NCBI GenBank assembly: GCA_017412605.1
Contig: JAFPWY010000003.1
Coordinates: 62,001-126,000 of the forward strand
Direction of reading: 5' to 3'
DNA length: 64,000 nucleotides
Origin: Fibrobacter sp.
Lineage (GTDB): Bacteria; Fibrobacterota; Fibrobacteria; Fibrobacterales; Fibrobacteraceae
Part shown: piece by piece, positions 53,035 to 63,028 of the stretch
Numbering within the stretch: position 1 is the first letter of the stretch
How the letters are laid out: every line of letters starts with the position of its first letter
Notes under the pieces: model-generated
What the model saw: the letters and a program-made list of their open reading frames with translations, nothing else
What the model was told of the DNA's origin: nothing
The model's database searches: none
Translations under genes and position numbers: made by a program

Positions 53035-53825
53035 CAGCGGCGCGTATTTTCGCGACAGTGCCCGTAGATAGCCTCTACGGGTTCATTTTTTATTGTGGCG
53101 AGCGCCTGGGCGATGTAGGGAATGTACCCGGAATGGCAGGGCTTGCCGCGGTAGGGGATGGGGGCCATGTAGGGCGAGTCCGTTTCCAGGAGCATTTGGC
53201 TTGTGGGGACAATGGCTGCGGCGTCGCGCACATTCTGTGCGTTCTTGAACGTGATGATTCCGGTGAATCCGATAAAGATGTTTGCGCCCTTGTTTCCGAG
53301 ATCGAGCATTTGTTCGCAAAATTCAGGAGAGCCTGTAAAGCAGTGGACGTGTATGTTCTTGCCCTGGATATCGGCGTTCCGGAGTACGGCGAGGGCGTCG
53401 TCGTCGGCTTCGCGCAGGTGTAGTACTATGGGCTTGCCGCTCTCGATGCCGAGTTGTAGGTGACGCTCGAATAGCTTAACTTGTTTGTACTTTGTTTCTG
53501 CGCCGTAGTGGTAGTCGAGCCCGAATTCGCCGCAGGCGACGCACTTGGGGTGCTTGAGAAATTCCATCATGCGCTTTTCGTCTTCGGCGGTTTCTGTTTC
53601 GACATATTCCGGGTGGATGCCGTAGGCGGCGTAGACGTTCGGGTATTTCTCGGTGAGTTCGCGGGCGTAATCGAAGTCGACGGGGTCGCAGGCTACGTGG
53701 ATGAAGGCTTCGGGCAACAAGACCTGTTTGTCCGCATCGTTCGGGAGGCGGGCGAGGAGGCTGTCGAAACTTTCTCCGGCATGCCGTTCGTAGGAATCAA
53801 TATGGCAGTGAGTATCGATGAACAT
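53022..53825 (-). CDS. tatD: TatD family metal-dependent hydrolase (DNase)
   Basis: 267 residues. MFIDTHCHIDSYE (metal HxH), ECGEFGLDYH-like VACGEFGLDYHYG, LFERHLQLGIESGKPIVLHL, IHVHCFTGSPEF and LLETDSPYMAPIPYRGKP are TatD landmarks. A TIM-barrel 3'-5' exonuclease acting on DNA damage in other bacteria. The 3' end overlaps the convergent GGDEF-EAL gene by 13 nt. The start abuts a heptad-repeat element. Confidence 0.93.
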   Translation of the reverse strand: MFIDTHCHIDSYERHAGESFDSLLARLPNDADKQVLLPEAFIHVACDPVDFDYARELTEKYPNVYAAYGIHPEYVETETAEDEKRMMEFLKHPKCVACGEFGLDYHYGAETKYKQVKLFERHLQLGIESGKPIVLHLREADDDALAVLRNADIQGKNIHVHCFTGSPEFCEQMLDLGNKGANIFIGFTGIITFKNAQNVRDAAAIVPTSQMLLETDSPYMAPIPYRGKPCHSGYIPYIAQALATIKNEPVEAIYGHCRENTRRCYGI

Positions 53826-53927
53826 GATGCTAGTGGTTAGAGGCTAGAGATTAGGATCTAGTGAATAAGAATCACGCACTTCATGCGTCTAAATTTTCTC
53901 TAGCCCCTAGATTCTATTCTCTAGATT
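53826..53927. repeat. Palindromic heptad-repeat element
   Basis: Left arm: units of type TAGAGGC/TAGAGAT (about 53830-53865). Centre: CACGCACTTCATGCG. Right arm: about five units with CTA in phase (type TCTCTAG) from 53893. The right arm continues into the greB stop. Confidence 0.85.
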
Positions 53928-54395
53928 CTAATAAGTAACTTCCAAGATTTCGTACGTGATCGTTCCGCGGGGGGCTTGTACTTGCACGGTTTCGCCTTTC
54001 TTCTTGCCGAGCAGAGCTTCGCCGATGGGCGACTTCATGCTGATGCGTCCCTTGAGCGGGTCGATTTCTTTTTCACCGACGATGCTGTATGTCTTTTCGC
54101 GTTTTGTCTTGATGTCCACCATTTTGATTGTCGCACCGAACTTGATGGAACCGTCTTCGGGAGCGACGTTTTCGACAATCTTTGCTCCGTCCAGGATGCG
54201 GTCCAGTTCGCGCAGGCGGCGGTCAATCTCGCGGACGCGCATGCGTCCGTAGGTGTAGGCGGCGTTTTCGCTGCGGTCGCCTTCGGCGGCGGCGGCCTGC
54301 ACCTGGTTGATCATGGCGGGGCGTTCCTCGTACTTGAGGTGTTCCCATTCGGCCTTGAGTTTTTCGAAACCTTCTTTGGATATCAAATGCTTCAT
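53928..54395 (-). CDS. greB: Transcription elongation factor GreB-type
   Basis: 155 residues. The N-terminal coiled coil has AAAEGDRSENAAYTYGRMR then REIDRRLRELDRIL, closer to GreB (YGKKRLREIDRR) than GreA; the C-terminal FKBP-like domain ends PRGTITYEILEV. It rescues backtracked RNA polymerase by transcript cleavage. No SD; TATATT ends 9 nt before the ATG. Confidence 0.9.
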   Translation of the reverse strand: MKHLISKEGFEKLKAEWEHLKYEERPAMINQVQAAAAEGDRSENAAYTYGRMRVREIDRRLRELDRILDGAKIVENVAPEDGSIKFGATIKMVDIKTKREKTYSIVGEKEIDPLKGRISMKSPIGEALLGKKKGETVQVQAPRGTITYEILEVTY

Positions 54396-54404
54396 AGAGC
54401 GTAA

Positions 54405-54410
54405 AATATA
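54405..54410 (-). promoter_or_regulatory. -10-like box, start-proximal (greB)
   Basis: TATATT ends 9 nt before the greB ATG. Confidence 0.35.
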
Positions 54411-54415
54411 TAAAA

Positions 54416-54659
54416 AGGGGCGAGGCTCGAGGCACGAACAGTGAGCGGTGAGTCTTTGAGAGACTAAAGGCTAGTGAAAAGAATCACGCACTTCGTGCGT
54501 TAATAACAGACGGCGAAGCCGTGATATTTCTCCCTAGATCCTAGATTCTAACCCCTAATCACTTCCTACTTCCCACTTTCCTCATACCTCACACCTCAAA
54601 GTGGCTTTAGCCCCGACCTCATAGCCTCTAGCCCCTAGATTCTAGCCTCTATATTTTTC
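54416..54659. repeat. Largest mosaic heptad-repeat element
   Basis: About 245 bp. Left part: GAGGCTC/GAGCGGT-type units. Two GC hairpins follow, ACGCACTTCGTGCGT (54486-54500) and ACGGCGAAGCCGT (54510-54522). Then ten consecutive 7-nt units (54532-54601) change from CCCTAGA through CACTTCC to CTCACAC without loss of period, and five GCCTCTA-type units (54617-54651) reach the promoter of the next gene. Confidence 0.88.
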
Positions 54660-54665
54660 TATATT
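54660..54665 (+). promoter_or_regulatory. -10-like box, start-proximal (DUF2062-DUF1015)
   Basis: TATATT ends 9 nt before the ATG at 54675, at the very end of the repeat element. Confidence 0.4.
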
Positions 54666-54674
54666 TGGCACGCA

Positions 54675-56516
54675 ATGATTCGTTTTAAGCACACCCCTAT
54701 TGATCGTAATGAGTCGAAGTACAAGCGACTCAGCCGTATTTACTATAATCGTATGTTCCCGCGCCGCCAGGATGCCCTTAAGGTTGCGTGGTCCGTGTTT
54801 ATTGGTGTCTTTATTGGCGTTTGGCCCACTATTGGTTTTGCCATTATTCTCACTGTTGCCCTTTGTGCCGTTTTCAGGCTCCCAAAGGTTCCCGGTGTTA
54901 TCGCGGATTTTGTCGCGAATCCTGTCACGCAGTTCGGGTTCTTCTACCCGGGCGGATACTACATCGGTTGCAAGATTTACAATCCGGACACCATTTCCTT
55001 TGACTTCTTGGGCGAGTTCGAGCGCATGTCCATACGCAACTGCGTCGTGATTCTCAAGAACCTCTGGGTGAATGCCGCCGACCACTTGATTGCTTTCATG
55101 ATTGGTATTACCATCATGGCTGCTGCGACGGCGTTCGTGTTCTTTGCCATTGCGTATTTCGTGGTGAGCTACCGCAAGAAGAAATGGATTGATGGCAAGA
55201 CCGGCTACATCCACAACCTCATTTCCGAGGACGAAGTTTTAATTAAGGAATCCCACAAAGGAAAGAAGCCTATGATGCACATCTATCCGTTCAAGGCCTT
55301 GCGTCCGGTCAACCCGGCCGAAGCCGAAACTATTTCCGCCCTCCCGTACGACGTGATGAATCGCGCCGAGGCCAAAGCTATGGCCGAAGGGCTCCCGCAC
55401 TCCTACCTCCGCGTCACGCGTGCGGAACTTGAGTTGCCCGACTCCGTGGACGCCTACGACCCGAAGGTCTATGCGCATGCCCGCGAGAACCTGGACAAGA
55501 TGATTGCCGACGGCGTGATTGCCTACGACAAGAAGCCTTGCCTCTATGTTTATCGCCAGACGATGAACGGCCGCGAACAGTACGGCCTGGTTTGCTGCGT
55601 TCCTGCCGCCGACTACTTCAACGGCATTATCAAGAAGCACGAACTGACCCGCGCCGACAAGGAAGAAGACCGTCTGCGTCACGTGCTCGCCACGAACGCC
55701 AACACCGGTCCGGTGTTCCTGACCTACCGTGACCAGGGCCAGTTCGATGTGTTCGGCGCCGTGACCAAGCGTCCGCCGGTCTACGACTTCGTGAGCAAGG
55801 GTGATGGCTTTGGACACACGGTGTGGGTTATCGACGATGACGCCGAAATCGAAGCTATCCGCAAGTCCTTCGAGGCTGTGCCGGTGAGCTACATTGCCGA
55901 CGGCCACCACAGGAGCGCTGCCGGTGCCCGCGCTGCCAGCTACCGCGCCCAGCAGAACCCGAACAATACGGGAGCCGAGGAATACAACCGTTACCTCGCC
56001 ATCCTCTTCCCGAGCACACAGCTCAAGATTCTCGACTACAACCGCGTGCTCAAGGACCTGAACGGTCGCACTCCGGAACAGCTCATGGCCGAGATGAAGA
56101 AGGTGTTCGATATTGTCGAACTCGATAGCATGCAGAGCCCTGCCAAGCAGAACCAGGTGAACTTCTACATGGGCGGCAAGTGGTACGCTTGCAGCTTCAA
56201 GGCGGAATACCTCAAGAACCTTGGCCCGGTCGACAGCCTGGATGTTGCCCTGTTGCAGAGACTCATCCTGAAGCCGCTCTTCGACATCGACGACCCGCGC
56301 ACTTCCAAGCGCATCGACTTCGTCGGTGGCATTCGCGGTCTCGGCGAGCTCGTGAAGCGCGTGGATAGTGGTGAATGCGCCTGCGCCTTCGCCATGTACC
56401 CGACGACGCTCGACCAGCTGATGAACATCGCCGACGCCGGCGAAATCATGCCGCCGAAGAGCACTTGGTTTGAACCCAAGCTGCGCGATGGCCTGTTGGT
56501 CCACTCGCTCGACTAA
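54675..56516 (+). CDS. DUF2062-DUF1015 fusion protein
   Basis: 613 residues. Residues 1-190 are a DUF2062-like membrane domain: YYNRMFPRRQDALKVAWSVF, IGVFIGVWPTIGFA and two or three further helices up to about 170. From residue 200 it is a full DUF1015 protein: MMHIYPFKALRPVN, ALPYDVMNRAEA, HARENLDKMIADGVI, EDRLRHVLATNANTGPVFL, VSYIADGHHRSAAGARA and VDSGECACAFAMYPTT. DUF1015 proteins are often called SerC-associated or HTH domain proteins; function unknown. No stop or frameshift at the join. Fusion would tether the DUF1015 part to the inner membrane. Confidence 0.88.
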   Translation: MIRFKHTPIDRNESKYKRLSRIYYNRMFPRRQDALKVAWSVFIGVFIGVWPTIGFAIILTVALCAVFRLPKVPGVIADFVANPVTQFGFFYPGGYYIGCKIYNPDTISFDFLGEFERMSIRNCVVILKNLWVNAADHLIAFMIGITIMAAATAFVFFAIAYFVVSYRKKKWIDGKTGYIHNLISEDEVLIKESHKGKKPMMHIYPFKALRPVNPAEAETISALPYDVMNRAEAKAMAEGLPHSYLRVTRAELELPDSVDAYDPKVYAHARENLDKMIADGVIAYDKKPCLYVYRQTMNGREQYGLVCCVPAADYFNGIIKKHELTRADKEEDRLRHVLATNANTGPVFLTYRDQGQFDVFGAVTKRPPVYDFVSKGDGFGHTVWVIDDDAEIEAIRKSFEAVPVSYIADGHHRSAAGARAASYRAQQNPNNTGAEEYNRYLAILFPSTQLKILDYNRVLKDLNGRTPEQLMAEMKKVFDIVELDSMQSPAKQNQVNFYMGGKWYACSFKAEYLKNLGPVDSLDVALLQRLILKPLFDIDDPRTSKRIDFVGGIRGLGELVKRVDSGECACAFAMYPTTLDQLMNIADAGEIMPPKSTWFEPKLRDGLLVHSLD

Positions 56517-56536
56517 TTTGTTTTAGTTGGAATTTG

Positions 56537-56570
56537 CCCCGGATGGTTCGCTGTCCGGGGTTATTTTTTT
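56537..56570 (+). terminator. Terminator after DUF2062-DUF1015
   Basis: CCCCGGA / TCCGGGG stem with a 10-nt loop, then TTATTTTTTT; the T run overlaps the convergent gene's stop. Confidence 0.8.
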
Positions 56571-57697
56571 ACCGGTTCCGTTGCCGGTTTGGGGTCGATG
56601 GCCTTGGGGGCGTGCGGCCTCCTGATTTCCCTGATTCGGTTTACATTGGGGCGGGGCCTGTTGTCGCTGAGCGCGTCCGTCCCCTTGTTGACATTCTGAC
56701 GGAGGTCCGGTCTTTCATCCACATTGATTGCCTGGACTTCCGCTTTTATTTTTGGGGGATTCTTCTTCGGAGCGTCCTTCGGCTTTTCCTTTTTCTTGAT
56801 GGGGAGGATGGTCTTCTGAAATTCCTGCAACTTCTTTAGGACAAATTGCTTCGCGATGTCGGGCTGCTTGATGTAGCGCCCGAGAATACGTTCCTTGGTG
56901 AAAAAGCCGAGTTCGCGCGAGTCGACGCAGTGGTTTCCTTTTTCGCAGGCGAGGTAGTAGTTGTCGCTTTCGACGATGAAGGTGTCCATCGGGACGGAAT
57001 CCCCTTCCATGAAGAATTGGCGCTTGATCTTGATTGGCGAGTTGCCGGGTTCCGCCTGACGGATTTGCATTTCGATGAGGCGCCTGTCTTGCCAGGGGAG
57101 CACGTCCAGTTCCTTGAGGCTTACCAGACGGTGCCCCAGTTTGGTCGACCCGATGCGTTCAACGGAAATTTCGCGATTTCCTTGCCAAAGAGTGGACTTG
57201 ATGGTGAGGGGGAGCCCCTGCTCGTTCATCAGCCTGAGAATGTAGTCCTCTTCCACGTCATTGAGCGCAGAAAGGATGATTGTGTCGCCCTGCTTGGGTA
57301 CATAGAACTTGCGCGTCTCGATAAAGGAGTCTTCGCCACGCCACATGAAGCGCTTTTGCTTGGTCTTGATGCGCCCTTTGTCCGAAATTTCGATGGTGTC
57401 GCCCGGATAGCCTATGATTTTGCGGACGAGCGTTTCGTCGTTCGGCTGCTTGGCCCAGACGATGTCCCCGAAGGTGGCCTTGTCGATGCATTGCGGTAGA
57501 CGGCAGACCCATATCAGAGAACCTTCCTTGATGCGGGGCTGCATGGCCGTGTCGCGCAGAAGTATCGGCTCGATGGCGTAGTAGCGGATGGCGAGTGCTC
57601 CGGTGAAGGCGATGAGCATGATGAAGACGGCAAAGAAGAGGCGGGACTTGGATGTCCGCCACTGCAATCGCCTAACTTTTCTGTCCAGGTATGCCAT
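56561..57697 (-). CDS. Signal peptidase I homologue lacking the catalytic Ser and Lys
   Basis: 378 residues. One N-terminal membrane helix (about 20-40), then an S26 fold. EPILLRDTAMQPRIKEGSLI aligns with E. coli EPFQIPSGSMMPTLLIGD, placing Ala where the nucleophilic Ser90 should be. LVRKIIGYPGD aligns with YIKRAVGLPGD, placing Arg at Lys145. The box E region DSRELGFFTKERILGR is kept. The last 90 residues are a Lys/Pro-rich tail. It lies 16 nt after lepA, the position of lepB in many bacteria. Likely catalytically dead and repurposed; a relocated dyad is less likely. Confidence 0.8.
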   Translation of the reverse strand: MAYLDRKVRRLQWRTSKSRLFFAVFIMLIAFTGALAIRYYAIEPILLRDTAMQPRIKEGSLIWVCRLPQCIDKATFGDIVWAKQPNDETLVRKIIGYPGDTIEISDKGRIKTKQKRFMWRGEDSFIETRKFYVPKQGDTIILSALNDVEEDYILRLMNEQGLPLTIKSTLWQGNREISVERIGSTKLGHRLVSLKELDVLPWQDRRLIEMQIRQAEPGNSPIKIKRQFFMEGDSVPMDTFIVESDNYYLACEKGNHCVDSRELGFFTKERILGRYIKQPDIAKQFVLKKLQEFQKTILPIKKKEKPKDAPKKNPPKIKAEVQAINVDERPDLRQNVNKGTDALSDNRPRPNVNRIREIRRPHAPKAIDPKPATEPVKK

Positions 57698-57705
57698 CGC
57701 TTTCG

Positions 57706-57711
57706 AATATA
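57706..57711 (-). promoter_or_regulatory. -10-like box, start-proximal (signal peptidase homologue)
   Basis: TATATT ends 8 nt before the ATG at 57697, in the short lepA-lepB-like gap; an internal promoter is possible. Confidence 0.3.
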
Positions 57712-57713
57712 GA

Positions 57714-59534
<1,821 letters not shown>

Positions 59535-59699
59535 AGATGCGATAAAAATATCGTTGTGAGTCTTTTTTGGGGGTAAATATAGAAAAATAGGCGATTGACG
59601 AGGGCCGCAGCATGCCTTGCACAATATTTGATTTGAAAAAATGTATATTTGGAATGCACATTCCGTGTGTTGTGCTGCACAACATTGAGAGTCTTGAAC

Positions 59700-60227
59700 G
59701 TGGTAAAAAAAATCATTCTATTCTTGGCCTTTTTTGGTCTGTGTTCCTTGGTGTTTGCCGAAGGGAAAGTTTTCAACAAAGATTATAGTGGCATCAAGGA
59801 AATCCAGGCTACGATTACTACCGAAGAAGGTGAAATCGTCATCGATTTGAATTTCAAGGAAGCCCCGAACACGGTCGCCAATTTTGTCGACCTTGCGGAG
59901 AAGGGGTTCTACAACGGTCTTACATTCCATCGTGTGATTAACGGATTCATGATTCAGGGTGGCGATCCCGACGGTAACGGCACGGGTGGCCCCGGCTACA
60001 CAATCGACGACGAGCCGAACAAGTTGCGTCATGAATATGGGGTTATCTCCATGGCGAACCGCGGTCCGAATACGGCCGGTTCCCAGTTCTTTATCACGCA
60101 AATGCCCCAGCCCCACCTGGATGGAAAGCATACCGTGTTTGGCCGCGTAACCAAGGGGCATGACGTGGTGTGCCGCGTGGAACAGTTTGATTCGATTATT
60201 AACATCAAAATTGTGGAAAAGAAATAA
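59700..60227 (+). CDS. Cyclophilin-type peptidyl-prolyl isomerase, exported
   Basis: 175 residues from the GTG at 59700, chosen because a signal peptide ([20 protein letters not shown]) begins there; the frame stays open to 59649. Cyclophilin core: [20 protein letters not shown] (catalytic Arg), [53 protein letters not shown]. Short bacterial single-domain type, periplasmic. The next gene starts 2 nt after the stop, so the two form an operon. Confidence 0.9.
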   Translation: MVKKIILFLAFFGLCSLVFAEGKVFNKDYSGIKEIQATITTEEGEIVIDLNFKEAPNTVANFVDLAEKGFYNGLTFHRVINGFMIQGGDPDGNGTGGPGYTIDDEPNKLRHEYGVISMANRGPNTAGSQFFITQMPQPHLDGKHTVFGRVTKGHDVVCRVEQFDSIINIKIVEKK

Positions 60228-60229
60228 GT

Positions 60230-61417
60230 ATGAGTTCTAAGAAAGTGTCTTCGAAAAAATCCGCTGCGAAGAGCGCTCCGGCGAAGAAACCTGCCGCAAA
60301 GAAGCCCGCTGCTAAGCCGGCAGCCAAGTCGGCGGCCAAGGCTCCGGCCAAGAAAGCGGCTGCCAAGCCTGCGGCGAAGTCGGCCAAGCCGGCTCCGAAG
60401 GCTGCTGCAAAGAAGTCTGCTGCAAAACCGGCTGCCAAGCCTGTAGCAAAGCCCTCCAAGTCGGCCAAGCCGGCTCCGAAGGCTGCTGCAAAGAAGCCTG
60501 CCGCAAAGCCTGCTTCGAAACCGGCGAAGGCTCCTGCCAAATCCGCAAAGCCCGCCACAAAACCAGCGGCAAAGCCGCAGAAACCGGCTGCGAAGTCCAC
60601 TTCGAAGGCTCCTGCCAAACCGGCTCCGAAGGCCCCGGCCAAAAAGCCGGCCGCCAAGCCAGTGGCAAAACCGGCTGCAAAGCCCGCTAAGCCCGCACCG
60701 AAGCCTGCTGCAAAGCCTGCTGCCAAGGTCGCCAAGCCGGCTCCGAAGGCTGCAAATGCTCCCGCAGCCAAGAAGGCAAATGCCGTTGAACCGGAAGCCA
60801 AGGTTGTCAAGAAGGTCGCCGAAGTCGAGGCTCCTGCTGCTGTTGAACCGCAGCCTGTGGCCGAAGTCGCCGAAGAAACGAAGGGCAAGAAGTCCGGCAA
60901 GGAAAAGGTCGAAATCCCCTACGCTGTCCTGCTCGAAGGCGGCAAGAAACTGAGCAAGTCCATCTTCTTCTTCGAAATAGACGAGAACGAGGAACGTGCC
61001 AACAAGAAGAAGGTCTCTTCCGAAATGAAGAACCTCGACATGAAGCCGACCTCGGCCATCCGTCACAAGATTTCGCTTGCTGAAGAAACGCAGGAAGAGC
61101 TGACCGAGCGCCTGCTCAAGGAACTCGAAGAGCAGAATCTTGCGTTCACGCGTGAGGCGGCTACCCAGATTTGCACGCGCTGCAACAAGAACCTGGTTTC
61201 TCCCGAATTCTGGGTGGACAAGCATCTCGGCTACTGCGAGGAATGCGCCGCCATCCTGAAGCTCGGCCAGTCCAAGGAAGCCCGCAAGGTCGAATACCAG
61301 CTCGGCGCCATGGGCGGCGACTCCCTTGACGAGGCTGAGGACGATAGCGAGTTTGGCGAAGGACCGGACGCAGCCGATATCAAGGACGCCGAAGAAGAAT
61401 TCGCCGATTTCGAATAG
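60230..61417 (+). CDS. Histone H1-like Lys/Ala/Pro-repeat protein with DksA-type zinc finger
   Basis: 395 residues. Residues 1-190 are almost only Lys, Ala and Pro (units like KPAAK and KAPAK), resembling the tails of histone H1, AlgP and chlamydial Hc proteins; a nucleic-acid-binding tail is expected. Residues about 190-235 are acidic. Residues about 235-330 end in a helical stretch (EETQEELTERLLKELEEQN) and then C-x2-C-x17-C-x2-C (CTRC ... CEEC), the spacing of DksA/TraR fingers. An acidic tail closes the chain. The coding DNA at 60240-60770 is internally repetitive. Possibly a nucleoid or RNA-polymerase-binding regulator (inference). Follows cyclophilin by 2 nt. Confidence 0.8.
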   Translation: MSSKKVSSKKSAAKSAPAKKPAAKKPAAKPAAKSAAKAPAKKAAAKPAAKSAKPAPKAAAKKSAAKPAAKPVAKPSKSAKPAPKAAAKKPAAKPASKPAKAPAKSAKPATKPAAKPQKPAAKSTSKAPAKPAPKAPAKKPAAKPVAKPAAKPAKPAPKPAAKPAAKVAKPAPKAANAPAAKKANAVEPEAKVVKKVAEVEAPAAVEPQPVAEVAEETKGKKSGKEKVEIPYAVLLEGGKKLSKSIFFFEIDENEERANKKKVSSEMKNLDMKPTSAIRHKISLAEETQEELTERLLKELEEQNLAFTREAATQICTRCNKNLVSPEFWVDKHLGYCEECAAILKLGQSKEARKVEYQLGAMGGDSLDEAEDDSEFGEGPDAADIKDAEEEFADFE

Positions 61418-61443
61418 TCGACTGTTCGCACAAGTCTAAAACG

Positions 61444-61468
61444 AAAAGGACCCCTCGGGGTCCTTTTT
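61444..61468 (+). terminator. Terminator after the H1-like gene
   Basis: AAAAGGACCCC / GGGGTCCTTTT perfect 11-bp stem, 2-nt loop, T run. Confidence 0.9.
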
Positions 61469-61514
61469 ATGTTGTATGAAATATGCGGGCTGGCTTTTGT
61501 TTTGCCTGTCGGGC

Positions 61515-62162
61515 TTAGTTGACCTTGCGCATCACGCCGATGACGCGGCCGGCAATCGAGAAATCCTTGCGGTTGTTGACGATAATCGGGCGGTACTTCG
61601 GGTTTGCGGCTCTTAGCTCGATGTGGTCGGAGCTCGGGTGGTAGTACTTGACCGTAGCCTCGTTGTCGATCTGGGCGACAACGATTTCACCCTGTTCGGC
61701 GCTCTTCTGCTGGCGGGCGAAAATGAGGTCACCGTCAAAGATGCCGGCATTGATCATGGAGTCGCCCTTGACGCGGAGTGCGAAAACGTCGCTGCGGCAG
61801 GCGAGGAAGTCGCGGTCGATGGTGACGGTGCCTTCGAGGTTCTGCACAGCGAGAATCGGCTGGCCGGCGGCGACGCGGCCGACGATAGGAATTTCGATGG
61901 TGTTGTTCGCTGCGGGTTCCTGGCTGTCGTTACCATTCGAGAGAATCTCGAGGCCACGGCTGAGGCGCGGGGAGCGGTTGATATATCCCTTCTTGATGAG
62001 GGCGGCAAGTATGGAGCGCACCCCGTTCGTGGAGGAAATCTCGAAATGGTTGCCGATTTCGCGCACGGTGGGTGGCATGTGGTTTTCCTTGGAGTACTTC
62101 TTGATGTACTCGTAGATTTCCGCTTGACGGTCTGTCAGTTCCTTTTTCTTCGTGTTGTCCAT
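61515..62162 (-). CDS. lexA: SOS repressor LexA
   Basis: 215 residues. The winged-helix N-terminus ([40 protein letters not shown]) binds operator DNA. The cleavage region reads [10 protein letters not shown], with Ser in [15 protein letters not shown] and Lys in EATVKYYH forming the self-cleavage dyad used with RecA. GCGAGG serves as a weak SD. The promoter carries an exact match to the Fibrobacter LexA box in its spacer, so lexA is autoregulated. Confidence 0.97.
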   Translation of the reverse strand: MDNTKKKELTDRQAEIYEYIKKYSKENHMPPTVREIGNHFEISSTNGVRSILAALIKKGYINRSPRLSRGLEILSNGNDSQEPAANNTIEIPIVGRVAAGQPILAVQNLEGTVTIDRDFLACRSDVFALRVKGDSMINAGIFDGDLIFARQQKSAEQGEIVVAQIDNEATVKYYHPSSDHIELRAANPKYRPIIVNNRKDFSIAGRVIGVMRKVN

Positions 62163-62257
62163 CTTTTGCCTCGCTTTTTAGCCTCGCAGTGGTTTGTTTT
62201 GCCTTGCCCGGATTCGCAATTTTAATCGTAAATCCAGTTTTAGCAGCGACTTATATA

Positions 62258-62286
62258 AATATAGTGCACTCTTGGGCAAATGTCAA
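62258..62286 (-). promoter_or_regulatory. lexA promoter
   Basis: On the minus strand: consensus TTGACA (62281-62286), exactly 17 nt, TATATT (62258-62263). The leader is about 90 nt. Confidence 0.8.
62265..62278. promoter_or_regulatory. LexA operator (SOS box)
   Basis: TGCCCAAGAGTGCA on the minus strand, fitting TGCNC-N4-GTGCA described for Fibrobacter succinogenes LexA. It sits inside the -35/-10 spacer of the lexA promoter. Confidence 0.85.
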
Positions 62287-62409
62287 TAGTTTCACTGCAC
62301 ATTTTTTCACTTTTTTAGAATATTCGCAAGCCGGAGCGTTTGGTTGCGAATCATTTATGGTTGTGCAGCGATGGTCAGAAAGGCTAAAATAATCGAAAAA
62401 ATGGCTCAG

Positions 62410-63027
62410 TTACAGTGTGGACTGGAACTGGTGGAACTTCTCGAGAAGCTCGTCGTAGGTCTTGGTGGCCTCGAGTTGCGGGAACTGGGCCACGATGGAA
62501 TCCGGCGCACAGAAGAACACGCCCTTTTCGGCCTGCTTGAGCATTCCCGTATCGTTGAAGGAATCGCCCGAGGCGAACACCTTGAAGTTGAGGGCCTGCA
62601 GGTGCTTCACGACTTGAGTCTTCTGGTCGCTCATGCGCAGACGGTAACCCTTGATGCGGTCGTTTTCCACGATGAGGTTGTGACAGAAAATGGTCGGGAA
62701 AGCGAGGTTCTTCATGATGGGGTAAGCGAATTCCTGGAACGTGTCCGAGAGGATGATCACCTGCGTTTCGTCGCGGAGCTTGTCCATGAAGTCGCGGGCG
62801 CCATCGAGCAAGCCGAGGTTCGCGATGACGTTCTGGATGTCCGAAAGCTTGATGTTCTCGCGGTCGAGAATCGCGATGCGGCCCTTCATGAGCACGTCGT
62901 AGTCGGGAATGTCGCGGGTGGTGAGGCGGAGGTCCTTGATGCCGGTTTTTTCGGCGACGGCAATCCAGATTTCAGGGGCAAGGACACCTTCAAGGTCCAG
63001 GGTGACGACACATTGCTTAGTGAACAT
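62410..63027 (-). CDS. thrH: Phosphoserine phosphatase/homoserine phosphotransferase ThrH
   Basis: 205 residues. TLDLEGVLAPEIWIAVAEKT carries the HAD nucleophile Asp in DLEG. Then TTRDIPDYDVLMKGRIAIL, ILSDTFQEFAYPIM and ASGDSFNDTGMLKQAEKG complete the HAD motifs. It matches Pseudomonas ThrH, which dephosphorylates phosphoserine and can transfer the phosphate to homoserine. The hslO stop lies one base upstream on the same strand, so hslO-thrH are co-transcribed. Confidence 0.93.
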   Translation of the reverse strand: MFTKQCVVTLDLEGVLAPEIWIAVAEKTGIKDLRLTTRDIPDYDVLMKGRIAILDRENIKLSDIQNVIANLGLLDGARDFMDKLRDETQVIILSDTFQEFAYPIMKNLAFPTIFCHNLIVENDRIKGYRLRMSDQKTQVVKHLQALNFKVFASGDSFNDTGMLKQAEKGVFFCAPDSIVAQFPQLEATKTYDELLEKFHQFQSTL

Positions 63028-63028
63028 T

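Noticed and set aside
54532-54601. CRISPR array
   Set aside because: Units are 7 nt with no spacers and no cas genes in the window.
54675-55270. Frameshift or missed stop at the DUF2062-DUF1015 join
   Set aside because: The frame is continuous with normal codon use across the junction; kept as a true fusion, with a check suggested.
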